Source: Chaetorhynchus papuensis
Lineage: Eukaryota > Chordata > Aves > Passeriformes > Rhipiduridae
Length of the DNA: 64,000 bases
Direction of reading: 5' to 3'
Assembly (NCBI GenBank): GCA_013396525.1
Contig: VWYX01000673.1
Span: 26,974 to 90,973 of the forward strand
In this document: positions 25,098 to 38,122 of the stretch, in pieces
Layout of the letters: each line of letters starts with the position of its first letter
Numbering within the stretch: the stretch's first letter is position 1
Program-made: the position numbers and the translations under genes
Notes under the pieces: generated by a model
What the model saw: the letters and a program-made list of their open reading frames with translations, nothing else
The model's database searches: none
Told to the model about the DNA's origin: nothing

Positions 25098-28000
25098 GTG
25101 AGTGAGAAAGCAGAGCTCATTTGTGAAAAGTTACATTAGCTGTGAATGAACAAGAATACTTCCAGCAAGAATTACACAGAGATGACAAAGCAGGAATTTT
25201 TGATCCTCGAAGTGTCTACGAATGGGCAGTTTTTCATCTTTCTAATTTTAACTTTTATTTTCCATCTATCGATTCTTTTTAAAAAAGTCCTTACTAACAT
25301 GCAAAATAGCTGGATAGAGGGTTTTTTGTTGTTTGTTTTTATGAAAGCAACTAAGAAAATATAAAGTGAGATTGTACTGTGGAAGAATTTTTATATTTGA
25401 TATCCTTTGTTTCATTTGTACACTTTTTCCATTTGTTAAAAAAAAAATAAATAAAAGAATATATTGTATAATCCATTTGTTGCATGGTTGAGCAACAGAC
25501 AACCCATATGTAAATTGCTTTCTTTCTATTGATCAGAAGTGCCTCAGAAACAATAAAAATAATACACTATTAACTGATGTTGTAGATTGCAGACACAGCT
25601 CCACCAAAGAGCAACTCAGGGATATTAGGAGGAAGAGTGATGGCTTTTAACTTTGTTACCCTGCTATAAAACTTTTGCATATTCAGAAATCTTTCTTCTT
25701 TTTTTTAAAATTGCTAGTCTTTCCTAAGGAAATGTGAGTAAGTGTATCATGAATCTTCAACAGTGAACAGAGGATTTTTGGCAATAAAACATGTTTGAGG
25801 TCAATTAAATGATTTCTCATTTGTTCTGCAAAAGAAAGGAAAAAACTGAATCCTCAAGGCAAGGTTTCATACGTCATATCAATTAGTAGTACTGAAGAGT
25901 CCTTTAATAAAACAACGAGAAAAGACTGTATTTCATATTTATGTCATTCACTTTGAGCACTACCTTGTAGGTCAGTGAGCTATGAGGGAAGGCAAGAGTA
26001 GGAATTTGAGGTTTTTCCTCCTCTATTTTCCTTCTCTTTTTACTGTGCCAGAAAATAACAGTGCAAAAGTCATTTGAAAAAAAACCAAACCAAAATGAAA
26101 CAGTAATTCAAGTCTTAAGCTGTGAAGGAACCAGCATCTTCTCCAGACAAATTTACTGTATAATGTTACACATTGAATCTTGACAGCTGGTTAGAAGGGA
26201 AAGTACTTTCCAAGTAGAAGGTAAACTTAAAGCAAGAGTTTTGAATGTCTTGGTCAGTCACCAAGAAAATACTTCAGTACTTATGGTGGTGGAAACTCTA
26301 GCCTCTGAATCTACTGCTGAATGGAGCACCCACAAAGAGAAGCTATTCCTTTGCTTTCCTGAAAATAAGAATTTGTTAATTTGTTATTCTTCACAATAAA
26401 AAAAAGAAAAAATATGTTGAAGCACAGTTGGACAGAGTTGGAATTTTCACAATTCTTTTAGCCTTCCTACTCTTCAGGTAATGGCTTGGAGCCTTCTGTA
26501 TATTTGGGAAAGTGACGGCAGAAAAAGAAAGAAAAATAAAAATTTTGGGGTCCTACAATCTCTGAGTTTTCAAAACCGACTTCTACAAAGATATTTAGTA
26601 AACATACTGATTGCTTAAACCACTCGGGAAAAATTCCATATGCATTCGACATGCTAATCCTCAGCTTTTATTGTAAAGCTGTAAGTTATTGTATTGGTAT
26701 GCCCTTTTCCTTGTAATCTGGCAGAAGTCACTAGAAATTTCTGTTAGTTCTCAAAGGCTGTTTATCCCTTGGAGAAACATCAACAGTGACTTATTAGGAT
26801 GGAAATAAAATAAGAGGCAGCAAGTGGTACATGTTTAAAATGCTCTCCAGCATTGCTTCTGCAACTGATTCCTTTGTTCTCCTGTGGTTTCTTCCTTTTT
26901 AATAAATTTTACTCCATTCATGGAACTGCCCCAATTACCTGCTTTATCTATTGCTCTGATTGAGTTCTTCAGTAAATCCTTTTACTCTGATCTAATGCAT
27001 CTCTCAGGATCAACAGAGTCCTGAACAGCAATTCAGAGTCACTACAAATAATGGTACTTTTTAATACTGAACCAAATTTTGAAAAACTTTTTTATCTTTC
27101 AAACTGCACTGAAGACTAAGGAAGTTACGCTCTATATCAGTGTTGGGTCACCACAAGAGCAGGAAAGATGATAGCAAAGCACACACTCTGTACATTCAGT
27201 AACATAGGTGAGGGCAGATTCTTGAAAGCTTTAGTTGACTGTGTACTTTATTCAAGCATGGGATGTTCCTAACTGCCTAATCTAATCATATCTAATGTAT
27301 GATTATTGTCACCTTAATAAATATTAAAGATGGTTAATATGTACCATACATATTTAAAAATTTTATGTGAATCTAAAAATACACTTTGTACAGCCGAATC
27401 TAAATGCTTTCTTTCTGCTCCTGAAATAAATTTATTACTCCTTTCCAAGATATCCCTTTATTAGAAGTTTCAGATACATTGAAAGTTAGGTGGGCCATCA
27501 CACATAAAGAGAAAGTCTTCTGATTCTTCCTATACTTCCTAGATTTAACACTAGATGAGAAATCTGTATTTGCTGCATGGTTTAAATAATGTCTAAAGCT
27601 CAAAGAAATAAAAGTAAAACTTTTGTGATGACTTCATGCTTGTATTGACTTTGATATCCTAATGCTAAACCTATATAAGTCATAAATTTAGCAAATAGTT
27701 CTCTTCTATATGATGTGGTAACATGGGGTTTTGTTTCTATTATAGCAAAAATTTTTATTATATTTATTTTTAATGGCTTTTTTTTCAGAACTTTTTCTTT
27801 TAAACTGACAGATGAATGATTCTGTATTATAGCTGTATACCAAAAAAATTAATACTGTGGAAATTTTCACTTGTTTCAAAATATAGAACCATTTTTTTAA
27901 GTTCCTGCATGTGCATTTGTGGAAATATTTGAGCTAGAAATGGAAGATAAATGCAAGATTAGGCAATATAAAACTTTGCAGTATCTTGTTAAATATGTTA

Positions 28001-31000
28001 CAGAGGAGGAAGATCTAGCTGATGCCTTTCCAGTAAACATGAAACATCAGTGCAACCAGTAAATATGAAACATTAAGTCAACAAAAGTAGCAATAGAAAT
28101 CTTATTCTATAAATCCTGTTCTGTGCAATAGTATATGCACACTCCAAAAATAAGAAACACTTGTAAAAAACATATAGGAAGAATGTTAGGCCAATTAGGA
28201 AAATGGAAAAGATTTAAAAGAAATACTTTTAAATGTGTGGAGTTTTTTGTAATTAGTCACCGTAACAAATCAGAAACTTAGAAGAAACTTTATTTCTAAT
28301 TGTAAACACACAGAGATAAATGCTGGAATGTGAAAATTTAATCTGAAATTAAATTTGTAATGAATAAATGTTAATAATGGAAATTAAAAGTTCTTGTAAT
28401 CATTAGACCCATGCTATTCTGGGACAATCTTTATATAGAAACATTAGGGGAAAAACACAGTTCCACTTTAAAGGGGGAATATCTTTGCTCTATGAAAAAG
28501 TTGGAGGTTAGAGGGGTTCAACTTGGTGTTCTGGGAAGTTCTTTTAATCTGTTTAACTTTAGCAGCATGCTGTTTCACCATGGGCTGATAGCAGTGCTTC
28601 AAAATAGTGACCTTGAAACTAATCACTTTTCAATTTCGAATTATCAGGAAAGAGAATGAGCTCTGATCTTATGTATACAGTAGTGCAGTGCCCTGTGACA
28701 TTGTTAAAGCACCACTGTTAGGAGAGATTAATGCAAAAGTAAGTTATAATGATGATACCACAAAAATCATATCTTGCCATGCTGATTTGCCACTGTCATC
28801 TGGATCAGCTTTCACAACAGGCAGCATTTTAATTCTTGTGGAAAGGAGAACAGCCCATCTGAAGATATGAGAAAAGTGCTTGCAATAAATATATCTGCTC
28901 CTGCATTTTAAATTATTAATATAAAAAGCCCCACAAGTAAAAATTTTAAAATTAATTAATTATAAGATACGAGTATGTTGTGAGAAGATGGGTTAAAACA
29001 TATTAAAAGCTGAGAGCTGAAAGTGTTTGTCCACTCCTTAAGGGAAAGGAAGGTTTTCAGCTTGTCATATAGTATTATCTCTAGTATATTCAAGCCATTA
29101 AAATCATGCATGGGCAGATATATAGACAGACACCGTACTTTATTTTAAGTTTCTCAGGAAAAGAGATAAATAAATAAGAAAATCAGCAAAACTCTATAAA
29201 ACTACCAGCTTCCTTTGTCCTCTTTCCTTCCCCAATCAAATGAGTAATATATATCTAAAATGATTAATCATTCATGTAATTTTGAGGATAATTTCATCAG
29301 AAGCGTTCCTTGGAAATATGTGATTTTGTGTGCATACATCTCATTTGGGGCATCTAACTAACAAGTCAAAGCAAAAGCATAAATAACTAGTCCAATGACT
29401 TCAGACAATGCCTTGAGGAAAATGCTGATTCTAGATGAAATTTTCAGGGGAGCTGTTTTAAGTCTGACAAGTCTGAAGTCTTCTGTTGTAAGACAGATAC
29501 CTAGTTCTCAGAAAACATGTAATAAAGATCTGTTAAGTACTATCTGAAGCACAAGCATCAAGGTTGTACAGATGTTTCAAGAACACGTCTCTCCTCCCAC
29601 TGCTGTCTCTTCACATAAAGCTGCAACTGGAGTGAGACTGTACTCTGTGGAAAAGAAATTAAATGCTTTTCTAGGTCAGCAGAAAAGATTTTTCAGTAGT
29701 TTTATCTCCTTTTATATCTTTTAGAAAGGAACTTGCACGTATAGACCGAAACAGGATATGTATGAAAAATAAGTAAAAGCAGTACAACTATGAACAAGGA
29801 AAACAAATATAAAGGGTATTTGCAGAAGATCACACGCAGATATTGTGTATTTTGGGAATAGGGTTTGTTGTTACTCAGAGAGCTACAATATGCTCAGAAA
29901 AAAATGCATTATATACTAGGAAAGCTACATATCATATCTACGTATGACAACCCCTGTTTATGTTTGCATGAATACATCCCGGCATGTACCTTCATGTTTT
30001 TTTGCCTCTATTATTTGATAAGAAAGTCAAAAAGACTCTGTCTTGAATGAATTTGTGAGATGCATGCACATTGGCTCCCCTACATGTGTCCCGTTGCATT
30101 GGGGACCAATTTACAAATGTTCTAACTACATTTCAAAATTAATCAATGACAATGTAGTAGAAACATTCCCTAGAAAAGCCAGCTTTTAGTACATAATAGT
30201 TGCAATGTGCTTCTTAATATTCTGTGTTTGAGGGCCTGGCAAAGTTAGCTAAAAACCTTGAGCACCGTTAAAAGGACTCCTGGGATGGGGTATCTTTTCT
30301 AGTAAGACACTTGTATTTCTAAGGTAATGAGCTCTGTTGGGGGTAATTTAGATTATAGAATGCTTTAGATTATAACATTATTGTTTCTAATTAGGTATGT
30401 CTTAAAAAGGAGCATAAGTTTTTGAGTTACTGAATGACTACTGAATATTAATTACCTGCTTATTAAAATACTTAATTTTAAAAGAGTAAGGAAAATCCAA
30501 GAACATGAATTGCATATATTCTGCACATAAGGGAGTAAAACTTGTTTGCCTAGTGTAAACAGTTCCATGAATTTCAGTAACTTTGCTTCAGCACCAAAAA
30601 ATGCACCTGTAATACCCTACCCCTGGATCTGGCAAAAGGGAGACATGAAAGACTGCTGAGCAAGCAAAGGGCTCAACATTCCAATCAGAAAAATTGTGAA
30701 ACTTCAGTAGAAAGTGTTGCAGCATTTCCCTTTTTGTACACGATGAGAGGGCAGGAAGCAGGTGTCAGATGGGCCAGCTCCTCTACTGATGTAAATTAGA
30801 CCTGTAAGCTGATGTTCTTGGAGATACAGAAATTTATACCAGCTACAGAGATGTTGTAATGTACATATATGAAATATATGCAGGCTTGTTCCACAGATTA
30901 GCTTCTCTTCTGGTCTCTACGGTACATTTACCTTTTTGGTATGCTCGCTGTCTCAATGTTTTCAACAGGAAGATCTTCCTTTGTGTGTTTTTTGCTGTAT

Positions 31001-31284
31001 AACATTAGCTGAACCTTTCAACCTATTCAAAATACAAAATAAAATAATAATAGTTAAAAAAAAGATAAATAATTAAGATTTGTAAATATTGAGATAAGCC
31101 TTGAAGTTCTTAGGATTGGATTTTCAAGACAATTAAGACAATTAAGTCTATTAAGTAATGGCTACAGTACTAGTTGCTTTTGGAAATCTTACCCTTATGT
31201 AAAGAAAAAGCTCTAAATAAGTAGCTGAATGAACTGTGTTGTAAAACTGTGCAAAACAGTGTATGGGTATTGTGTGCATGACAC
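25098..31284. other. AT-rich stretch without recognisable gene
   Basis: No exon or repeat family is recognised in about 6.2 kb. Open frames such as 28411-28659 show no domain and no splice context. Homopolymer A and T runs are common. Confidence 0.55.
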
Positions 31285-31740
31285 TTCTACAGCTTGCCTG
31301 TGTATGTGAACTCTGCATGTGGAAAGCCCAGGCTCTGTCATGCCCAGGCTCTGTCATGCCCAGGTGTCTCCAGCACGATGCATCACCAGGAGGCTGCCTG
31401 CAGCTGGTTGTTCAAGCAGAGGTGGTTAGATGGATGTGAGTCCTGTGTTCAGATAATGTTTTGGTTATGGCTAATCCTGAGCTCTTCACTGAGTTTGTGA
31501 GGACTCACCATCTGCCCTTGAAGAAAGGGCAATATTTGGTGAGCAATGTGCCACACAGGTTTCCAGGTAGATCTTAGGACAGCACCCTGGCCAGGCCATT
31601 GAGCCCACTCCCATCCCTCTGGATCTGCGTGTCTCTGATGGTGCAGAGGAGCCAGCCCTCAGTGCTCCATGACAAGTATCAAGGAGGAATAGCTGTTCCT
31701 CCTTCTTTGACTTGAGAACTAAGATGAAAGGCAAAATGTG
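31285..31740. other. Unidentified block of higher GC content
   Basis: This stretch stands out from its AT-rich surroundings. It contains a short tandem repeat (31327-31364) and overlapping open frames of 68-82 codons on both strands (for example minus 31486-31734) that match nothing I know. It could be an old, unrecognised interspersed repeat or a conserved non-coding element. I see no LTR ends and no CR1 motif. Confidence 0.35.
31327..31364. repeat. 16-bp tandem repeat, about 2.4 copies
   Basis: The unit cccaggctctgtcatg occurs at 31327-31342 and 31343-31358 without change, followed by a partial third copy, cccagg (31359-31364). Confidence 0.9.
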
Positions 31741-34700
31741 AGTTGCTGTAAGGACAAGTCTGACTTAAATAAGAAAATCACAGATACTTTTTCTTCCAAA
31801 ATTGATGTTGTTACTGAAATTTACTGTGCTTGTGTGTGGAAAGACTAACTGTCATGGGAAATAAGGGGAAGGCAAGGTCCAGGCAACAGCAAAACAGAAA
31901 TGATTGAATATTAATGGATATCTATTGTAACTTCCAGGAACAAAGTATATGAAAAGGTGGCTTCAGGGAAGTAGAAATATTATAATACTGTATATTATTG
32001 AAATAAACCTTTTCTGGATGTCTGCAAATGTTTTCAGCTGATTATTGTTCAAGCTACAACTAAGAAGTTAAAATGATTTAGAAGAAACAATAGAAATCAG
32101 AAAGATTTGAAGAATCTTTTTTAAAGGTCACACTAGCAGGAATGTGACCATTAAGACCATAGCTGTAGAGGAACTATTGAGATGACACACTATTATCAAG
32201 AGCATAGTGCAACAGTAATGTGAATGAGAGATAAAGCAAAGTAATCACAGGTAAAATGGTAGCAAGGAAGACCTAAATGAAACAGCTAATCAGAAAACAA
32301 GGTATTTTAAAAAGGTAGTGCTTGTTAACAAGTAACACAAACATGTCTACAAGAAAAACCTATGGTGTATGGACAAACGAGCAGTAGTGAGCAGGAATGT
32401 CTCTAAATCTTCTGGTGTTCTCTAAAACCAGCAGGAACCTTTGAACAGCGACAATCTTTTCAAAATGAAAATGGGACACATTTCCCGGTAGGAAGGGCAA
32501 AAACAAGAACTCAAGAATAAACATGGAGGAAATTTTAGATGTTACTTACAAAGCGTATAAGGAATGAAAGATCAGAAATAGAAACTGTAGGCTTTCACAG
32601 TTCACATACTGAATTGCTGGATGATAGTGCTGAAAAAACAAGAGGAACCTTTCTTTGGACTGCAATACACAATGACCGGGATGTCAAAAATCATGATATT
32701 TTTACTGAAAAACAAACAGAAGTACTGGAACAAACAGGGAAACAAGCTTTGATAAAATATCAGTCACAGTACAGATACTCAAAGGGTTTGAAATTGTCTC
32801 AGGGTGCAGCTGGAATTAAATGGTTCTTTGTGTTTGGTGCTGTCAAGTTTTATCCAGAAATCATCATCTGGTTCGGTCTTTCTAAATAAAAATAATTTCT
32901 CCTTTCCTAAATAAAGTTGGGTAATTCATTTGATTCTAGCTATTTAGTACTCTAACTAGGTTTAATTAAAATAGTGCAGTGTGTGTTTATGGCTGTTCAA
33001 AACTCTCAATGTGTTTTTGGCATTCTGAAAACAACAAGTGAGCTCTCCTACTACAAATTAGCACTGCATGAAATTCTGTTGACAGTAACAAAGTCTGTCC
33101 CATGTAACTTTTAGTGATCTCCTGAAAGACTTTAAAATTTCAGGGTTCTAGAAACAAAACTGATCACCAGTTATTGCTATGACACCAGCGATTTAAGTGA
33201 ATAGCTAGGATTGAGTAGTGGGAATAAATGCTGGCTAATGTTGTTCTCCTGGTTTTTCAAGTCCCTACCAATGTGACATTCATTACCCTGTTGAAAACTG
33301 GGGAGTTTTGTTTGATCTTGGAGCCATGACTGCCCAGTCATGATTTTTCTTTTCTTCACCTACTCCAGGTAAAAAAAAAATACATAATCAAAAGACCAAA
33401 ACAATCAGTGGGAGTGGATTTGAATTGTCAAAGGAGAGTTGCTTCCCCAGACTTCATGAGGATCAGAGATTTCTTTCTGCTGGTTGAACACTGATCTCTC
33501 TGAGTATTGACACATTAGTGACATTGTGTGAGAATAAAGATTAGGGAGAAGAAAGTATTTCTGAACATTTTGATAACTATCACACAGAAACAGACAGTAG
33601 AAAGGAAGCAGCAATTTCAACATGCTTTTAACTTCATTTTAGTCTAGTTTCAATTAAAAACGAAAACTACAGCTGAACAAATCTGATACGGATGTCCAGG
33701 AGCTCCATTAAGAAAAAGTCCTGTGGTGATAGAGCATAGTTTTGAGAGAGGATAGTCCTAATTAACCAATTTGTTTTACAGAAAAGTAAAATCATGTTAG
33801 AAAGAGGGACCTTCCTTTACACAGAGCTTGATATATGTTTTTTGTAAGCTTTTCTCCTTTATTCCATCTGCCTCCCAGGAACCACAGTTTCCTATAATGG
33901 GCCTGTGGTGCTCTCTTTTCTTGTCTGTGAAATACTGCAAAAAGCAAAGTGTCAGTACTTTGAGGACAATGGATGAAATGGAGACAGATCTCGCATCACT
34001 GAAAAACAAAAAGATTTAATGTATGACCACCTGCAAAGGGACTAACTACTAACTACAAACAACTGCTTGAAAACCAAAATAAAGGAATACGCTTTCATGT
34101 TGCAAGAAGGATTTCAGTGGCTGCAGTAAAAATTCAGGAAAATAATTTCTCATTTATATTGTAGAGCAGTGGGTGTGCAAAAACACTCTTTGCAAAAGTA
34201 GATTATAAAGTCTAACTTTCTTTAAACTTTTTTCACTTTCTATGATGAAAAGGACAAATAAAAACACTGCAGAGAAAGAAAGATAAGGAAGTAAAAATAT
34301 AAGTGGGAGAAAATACTACAAGAATTTCTGACCTGTCTCACCCACTCATTACTAATTAACGAACCAATAAAAAGATTCTCTTGTATTCTCACTTGAAAGC
34401 AGGTATTTCACTAACTAGGAATGAAAAAAAAAAAAGGAGAAGATTAAAGGAAAAAAAACAGCATAGAGAAAAATGGCAAAACTATAATTAGCTGGAACTT
34501 TGTAACACATTTTTGGTCCTGGTTCCTGTGTTTTAGCATACTCCCCTGAAAAAGAAGGAAGTCATAGCCAGGGCTGGTCTTGCACAGCTACGTGCTTTTA
34601 CTTTACTGAATGGGTTGCACCCACTGATGAAAGTGAATTCAATATCTTTTATTCATCATGTCTTTTTTAAAGTCTTGGCAACTCACAGTTTCTTATTTTC

Positions 34701-37035
34701 CAGTGTGTTTGACTATGACATACATCTAGGCTAAATGTGGCACCGGTATGACGAGATCTTCTGCAATCAAAATCATCTAGACTGCCAGAAGGACTAAGAT
34801 GCAGGAAGAGCCTAGAGTTCATATTAGTATGGCTACTTTGATCTTTTTATTATAATTTTTGTTATTAAAATGCATGAGAAATATCTTAATGAATATACAT
34901 ATTAATTTCCTTGTTTAATATTAACTTTGAAATGGGAGTGTTTGCTGGGTAAGTGAGTGGGGTAATTCTGTAGATAATAAGGAACAGAACAAACTTCCAG
35001 TGAAAGGAGTGTGGCAAATTAATTATGAGATTCAAGGACAGTAGAACACCATATTATTAGTATCATTATCGTTAAATCCATAACAAAACTATAGCTTCGA
35101 CCAAAGTTTCTTAACTACAGAAGAGAAACAGCTGTAGAAGACTGAAGAAGTTTTAAGAAAGGCCTTAAATTGCCAGGCTTTTTGTGTATATATATATATA
35201 TATTACTTGTACTTCAAGTAATAATTTCCACTGCAGGTATCCTTTCAACTTTATTAAATATCCTCATAAACACAAATCTTACTGTGGATTGTGTTAATTC
35301 TATTTATCAGAAAACCAAATGTTAAATTATATTCTAACACTTCGAGAAGACAGTGTTGAGATGGCCCATTTTTCTATACACGTATGCCTATATTATCATC
35401 TGCTTCATGTAAAAACTTCCGAGGAACCTGAGTGATGAGGATCAACTCACCTACTCAGAGGTGGAAATAAAACAGGCAGACAGGTTATTTTCTGGATGCT
35501 ACCCCACTGACAAAGACCATCCTTCCTTAATTATAGAAAATTCTGGTTAAACGTGTTGCTCCTGCAACCTCTCTACCATTCTCTTGGGTTACTGAAAAAG
35601 TATATCCATGATTTTGTTCTGACTGCCTTTGTGATAGAAGTATCTTCCAGCTGTACCTACCAGCTTGATTGTGAATTTGAAAAAAAAAAGTAGTGTTTGG
35701 AATTATACTTAAAAGAGCACTCCTTCCTAAGTTAGTAAAAAGGGGGCCATTAAGAGTGTAGATAATCTACTAGTAGCATTTGTACACAGAGAAGCACAGC
35801 TTTATTGGCAGACTTGTAATGACAATTAACTACCCAGGGACAGTTGTTCTTAATTGGTAAAAATATTTACTTTATACTGCAGTATATGTACGAAGCATTT
35901 TTCTCTCTTTTTGAAACAGAATTCAAAAACGCTATTTTCTGAGTCTAATAAAGGATTGAATTCGACCTTTTTAAAAAAGGTTGTAGCAGGACATAATCAA
36001 TGTTCCCACAGCCTGACTGGACAGATGGGCGTGACGGCAGTGCCAATTTATACTCAACTGAAAGACTGCTGTTGGCCAATATTTACTTAATTTGTTGTCA
36101 CTGCCACCCTCATCCAAATGAAACTGCACATTATATAAAATACCATACTCAAGCCTGTCATTTTTGCTTTGTTAGCCATGTTCATGACTATTATACGTAA
36201 TTTAAGGAAGAAAAAAAAGGCAGCAGGACTTATAATAATGTACAAACACTAAATTATGTTTCACACAATGCAGTATAAATGGCAAAGACGTTGGCTAGGA
36301 AATCTCACTGTGTTACTGTTGAGTGTTTCAAGCCTGTGGTGTCAGATGAATGTCAGCTTGGTTTTGCTTGTTTTTTTGCGTTGTTGCTATTGTTGTTGTG
36401 TTTTTTTTTCTCTTTTAAAAGTCTTTATTTCTAGAATGTCCCTGGGCTTAGATACAAGATGTCTTTTATAATTTGGCATCTAAATATCAGTGAATTAAGT
36501 TATACTGTGCGTGCTCCAAAATATCCAATAAATAAATAGAAGGACCAGATTTAAAGAATGGGTGGAAAGCATGTTTTAAAACAAACTTGTTCTATTAAAG
36601 TTGTCCCTCAAAACAAGCATATATCAAGATTTACTTTAAAATGACTGAAATATCTGAAAATGTAGTCAACTTAAATTTCATGTTTTGTAAGAAAAAAGCA
36701 TTAGCTGCTTCTAAACTGATATTCAGAGGCCCAATCCTAAACTTTTTGGGTATTTTAGAAAGCTTCCCTTTGAATCAAGAACAGTTGCTCTTATAACCTA
36801 TGTGAGGATTCATTGTCCTCCTTAAACTATTTTCTTTTCATATTATATAACTTACCTGCTAACCTATTGAAAAGCCATGGAAGAGATATAAAGTGCTAAA
36901 TATGGTGTAAGAGAACTAGTTAATAATTCTCTTAACGGATGCCTAAGGGTGCTAGCTATTACACAAACTAAAACAAAGAACTGTGTCTGTGTCTTGTCTT
37001 CCATCTCAGTATAAACTTTTCATTTTTTGGAAGTT
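31741..37035. other. AT-rich stretch without recognisable gene; possible ancient repeat
   Basis: It holds a (TA)8 tract at 35187-35202 and an 18-nt perfect inverted repeat at 33325-33342 (8-bp arms, 2-nt spacer). About 36727-36815, beginning 'ggcccaatcctaaac', resembles a very old amniote repeat that starts GGCCCAATCCTGCA; that match is weak. A 116-codon open frame (32539-32889) has no recognisable domain and I treat it as chance. Confidence 0.5.
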
Positions 37036-37270
37036 TGTAATGGTTTAACCCCAGACAGCACTTAAACCCTATGCAGATATTCTCTCACTCCTCCCCCTCT
37101 CTAGATCTCCACCCCCTTCCCCCCCTCCCATGATGTAGGAGAGAATCAGAAGGCTGAAAATAAGAACGTTATAAGATAAAGACAGTCTAATAGATAAAGC
37201 AAAAACCATGTAGAGAGGCAAAGTTAAACATGGAATTCATTCACCACTTTCCACAGTGAAAGGAATAAGA

Positions 37271-37751
37271 TGAATGTGTCTTTACAAACAGACCGCGTGA
37301 GTCTACTTGTAGATAGGGCTAGGAACTTGTAGATAAGGAAGCAATAGAAGAAAACTCTCAGTTCTAGAAGATGTTACTAATCAACAAGAACTGTTGCTCA
37401 GCCAAGGCCATGTTAAATTCCTGAACCTAGAGAAAAAGAACAAAGACTTAATAGAATTATGAATAGATTTTTCTTTCTTTTATATTACAAAAGGGGGGTG
37501 CATATTAAAGGGGGGCATAGAGCAGGGAATTTGGGAAGTCTGTACCTTCTGAGTACCTCAGCCAATGGGGAAAAGGAAGAGGGATATGCGGCTAGGAACG
37601 TAAGATAAAAAGGGGGTTACATCCCCCAACAATTTGAGAGACCCATGGGAAACGCCCATGGCCTCTCCCTTTACTTGAATTAAGTTACAGAACTCCCCTG
37701 CCTCCTTTTTGGACATAAACCTCTGGTGTTTGTGGCTTAATTTTCCTGACA
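37271..37751 (+). mobile_element. LTR of a different ERV family nested inside copy C
   Basis: This 481-bp insertion splits the host LTR between 'ccacagtgaaaggaa' and 'ggaagttcagccatct'. Its ends are TG (37271) and CA (37751). The flanks ataaga (37265-37270) and atagga (37752-37757) agree at five of six bases, as expected for a drifted 6-bp duplication, which would suggest a class II (ERVK-like) element. A 4-bp class I duplication is not excluded. It reads on the plus strand, opposite to its host: CCAAT, TATA-like box, R stem-loop, degraded poly(A) signal and U5 follow in order. It is younger than copy C. Confidence 0.72.
37562..37683 (+). promoter_or_regulatory. Nested LTR promoter, R stem-loop and poly(A)-like signal
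   Basis: A CCAAT box (37562-37566) lies about 38 bp upstream of a TATA-like gataaaaa (37604-37611). A stem-loop follows: left arm 37636-37649, loop aaacg at 37650-37654, right arm 37655-37667. The arms pair throughout except for one bulge. A degraded poly(A) signal, aattaa, is at 37678-37683. The arrangement is that of a retroviral U3-R junction. Confidence 0.55.
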
Positions 37752-38122
37752 ATAGGAAGTTCAGCCATCTGCAAAAGAGGGGGCCCCATCACACATAACT
37801 GCTACTTGAACAGACCAACACCATCACGCTGAACATCCCCAATTTCTCTTTCCTCTTTATATACTGAGCATGATGTCATACCGTCTGGAATATCCCTTTG
37901 GTCAGCTGGGGCCAGCTGTCCTGGCTGTGACTCCTCCCAGTTTCCCACTCCAAGGAGTGGGAGACTCCTTCGTGGGGCAGTGTGAGAGGCAGACAAGGCC
38001 TTGATGCTGTGGAAGTAGTGCTCAGCAATAAAAAAAAAACAACCTCTATTTTATCTATATATTCAGCACAAACCCAAAATATAGCCTCAGACTAGCTATT
38101 GTGAAGAAAGTTAACCAGCACA

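Larger units (their letters stand above)
37036..38122 (-). mobile_element. Solo LTR, avian ERVL-type family (copy C), interrupted by a second LTR
   Basis: The plus strand starts 'tgtaatggtttaacccca' and ends 'gttaaccagcaca', matching the ends of the copies at 2277 and 21506. The block corresponding to 'ctctacctcagatgaaa' has been deleted just before the end. The total is 1,087 bp. Removing the inserted LTR (37271-37751) and its duplicated target leaves about 600 bp, the family's normal size. A minus-strand TATATAAA lies at plus 37856-37863, next to TGATGTCA (37871-37878), a CRE whose CpG has decayed. The flanks aagtt and aaggg agree in three of five bases. Confidence 0.82.

Noticed and set aside
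32539..32889. 116-codon plus-strand open frame
   Set aside because: No recognised family and no splice or promoter support. It may be chance; a homology search would settle it.
35187..35202. (TA)8 and other simple repeats as structural elements
   Set aside because: Ordinary microsatellites without flanking symmetry or other signal.
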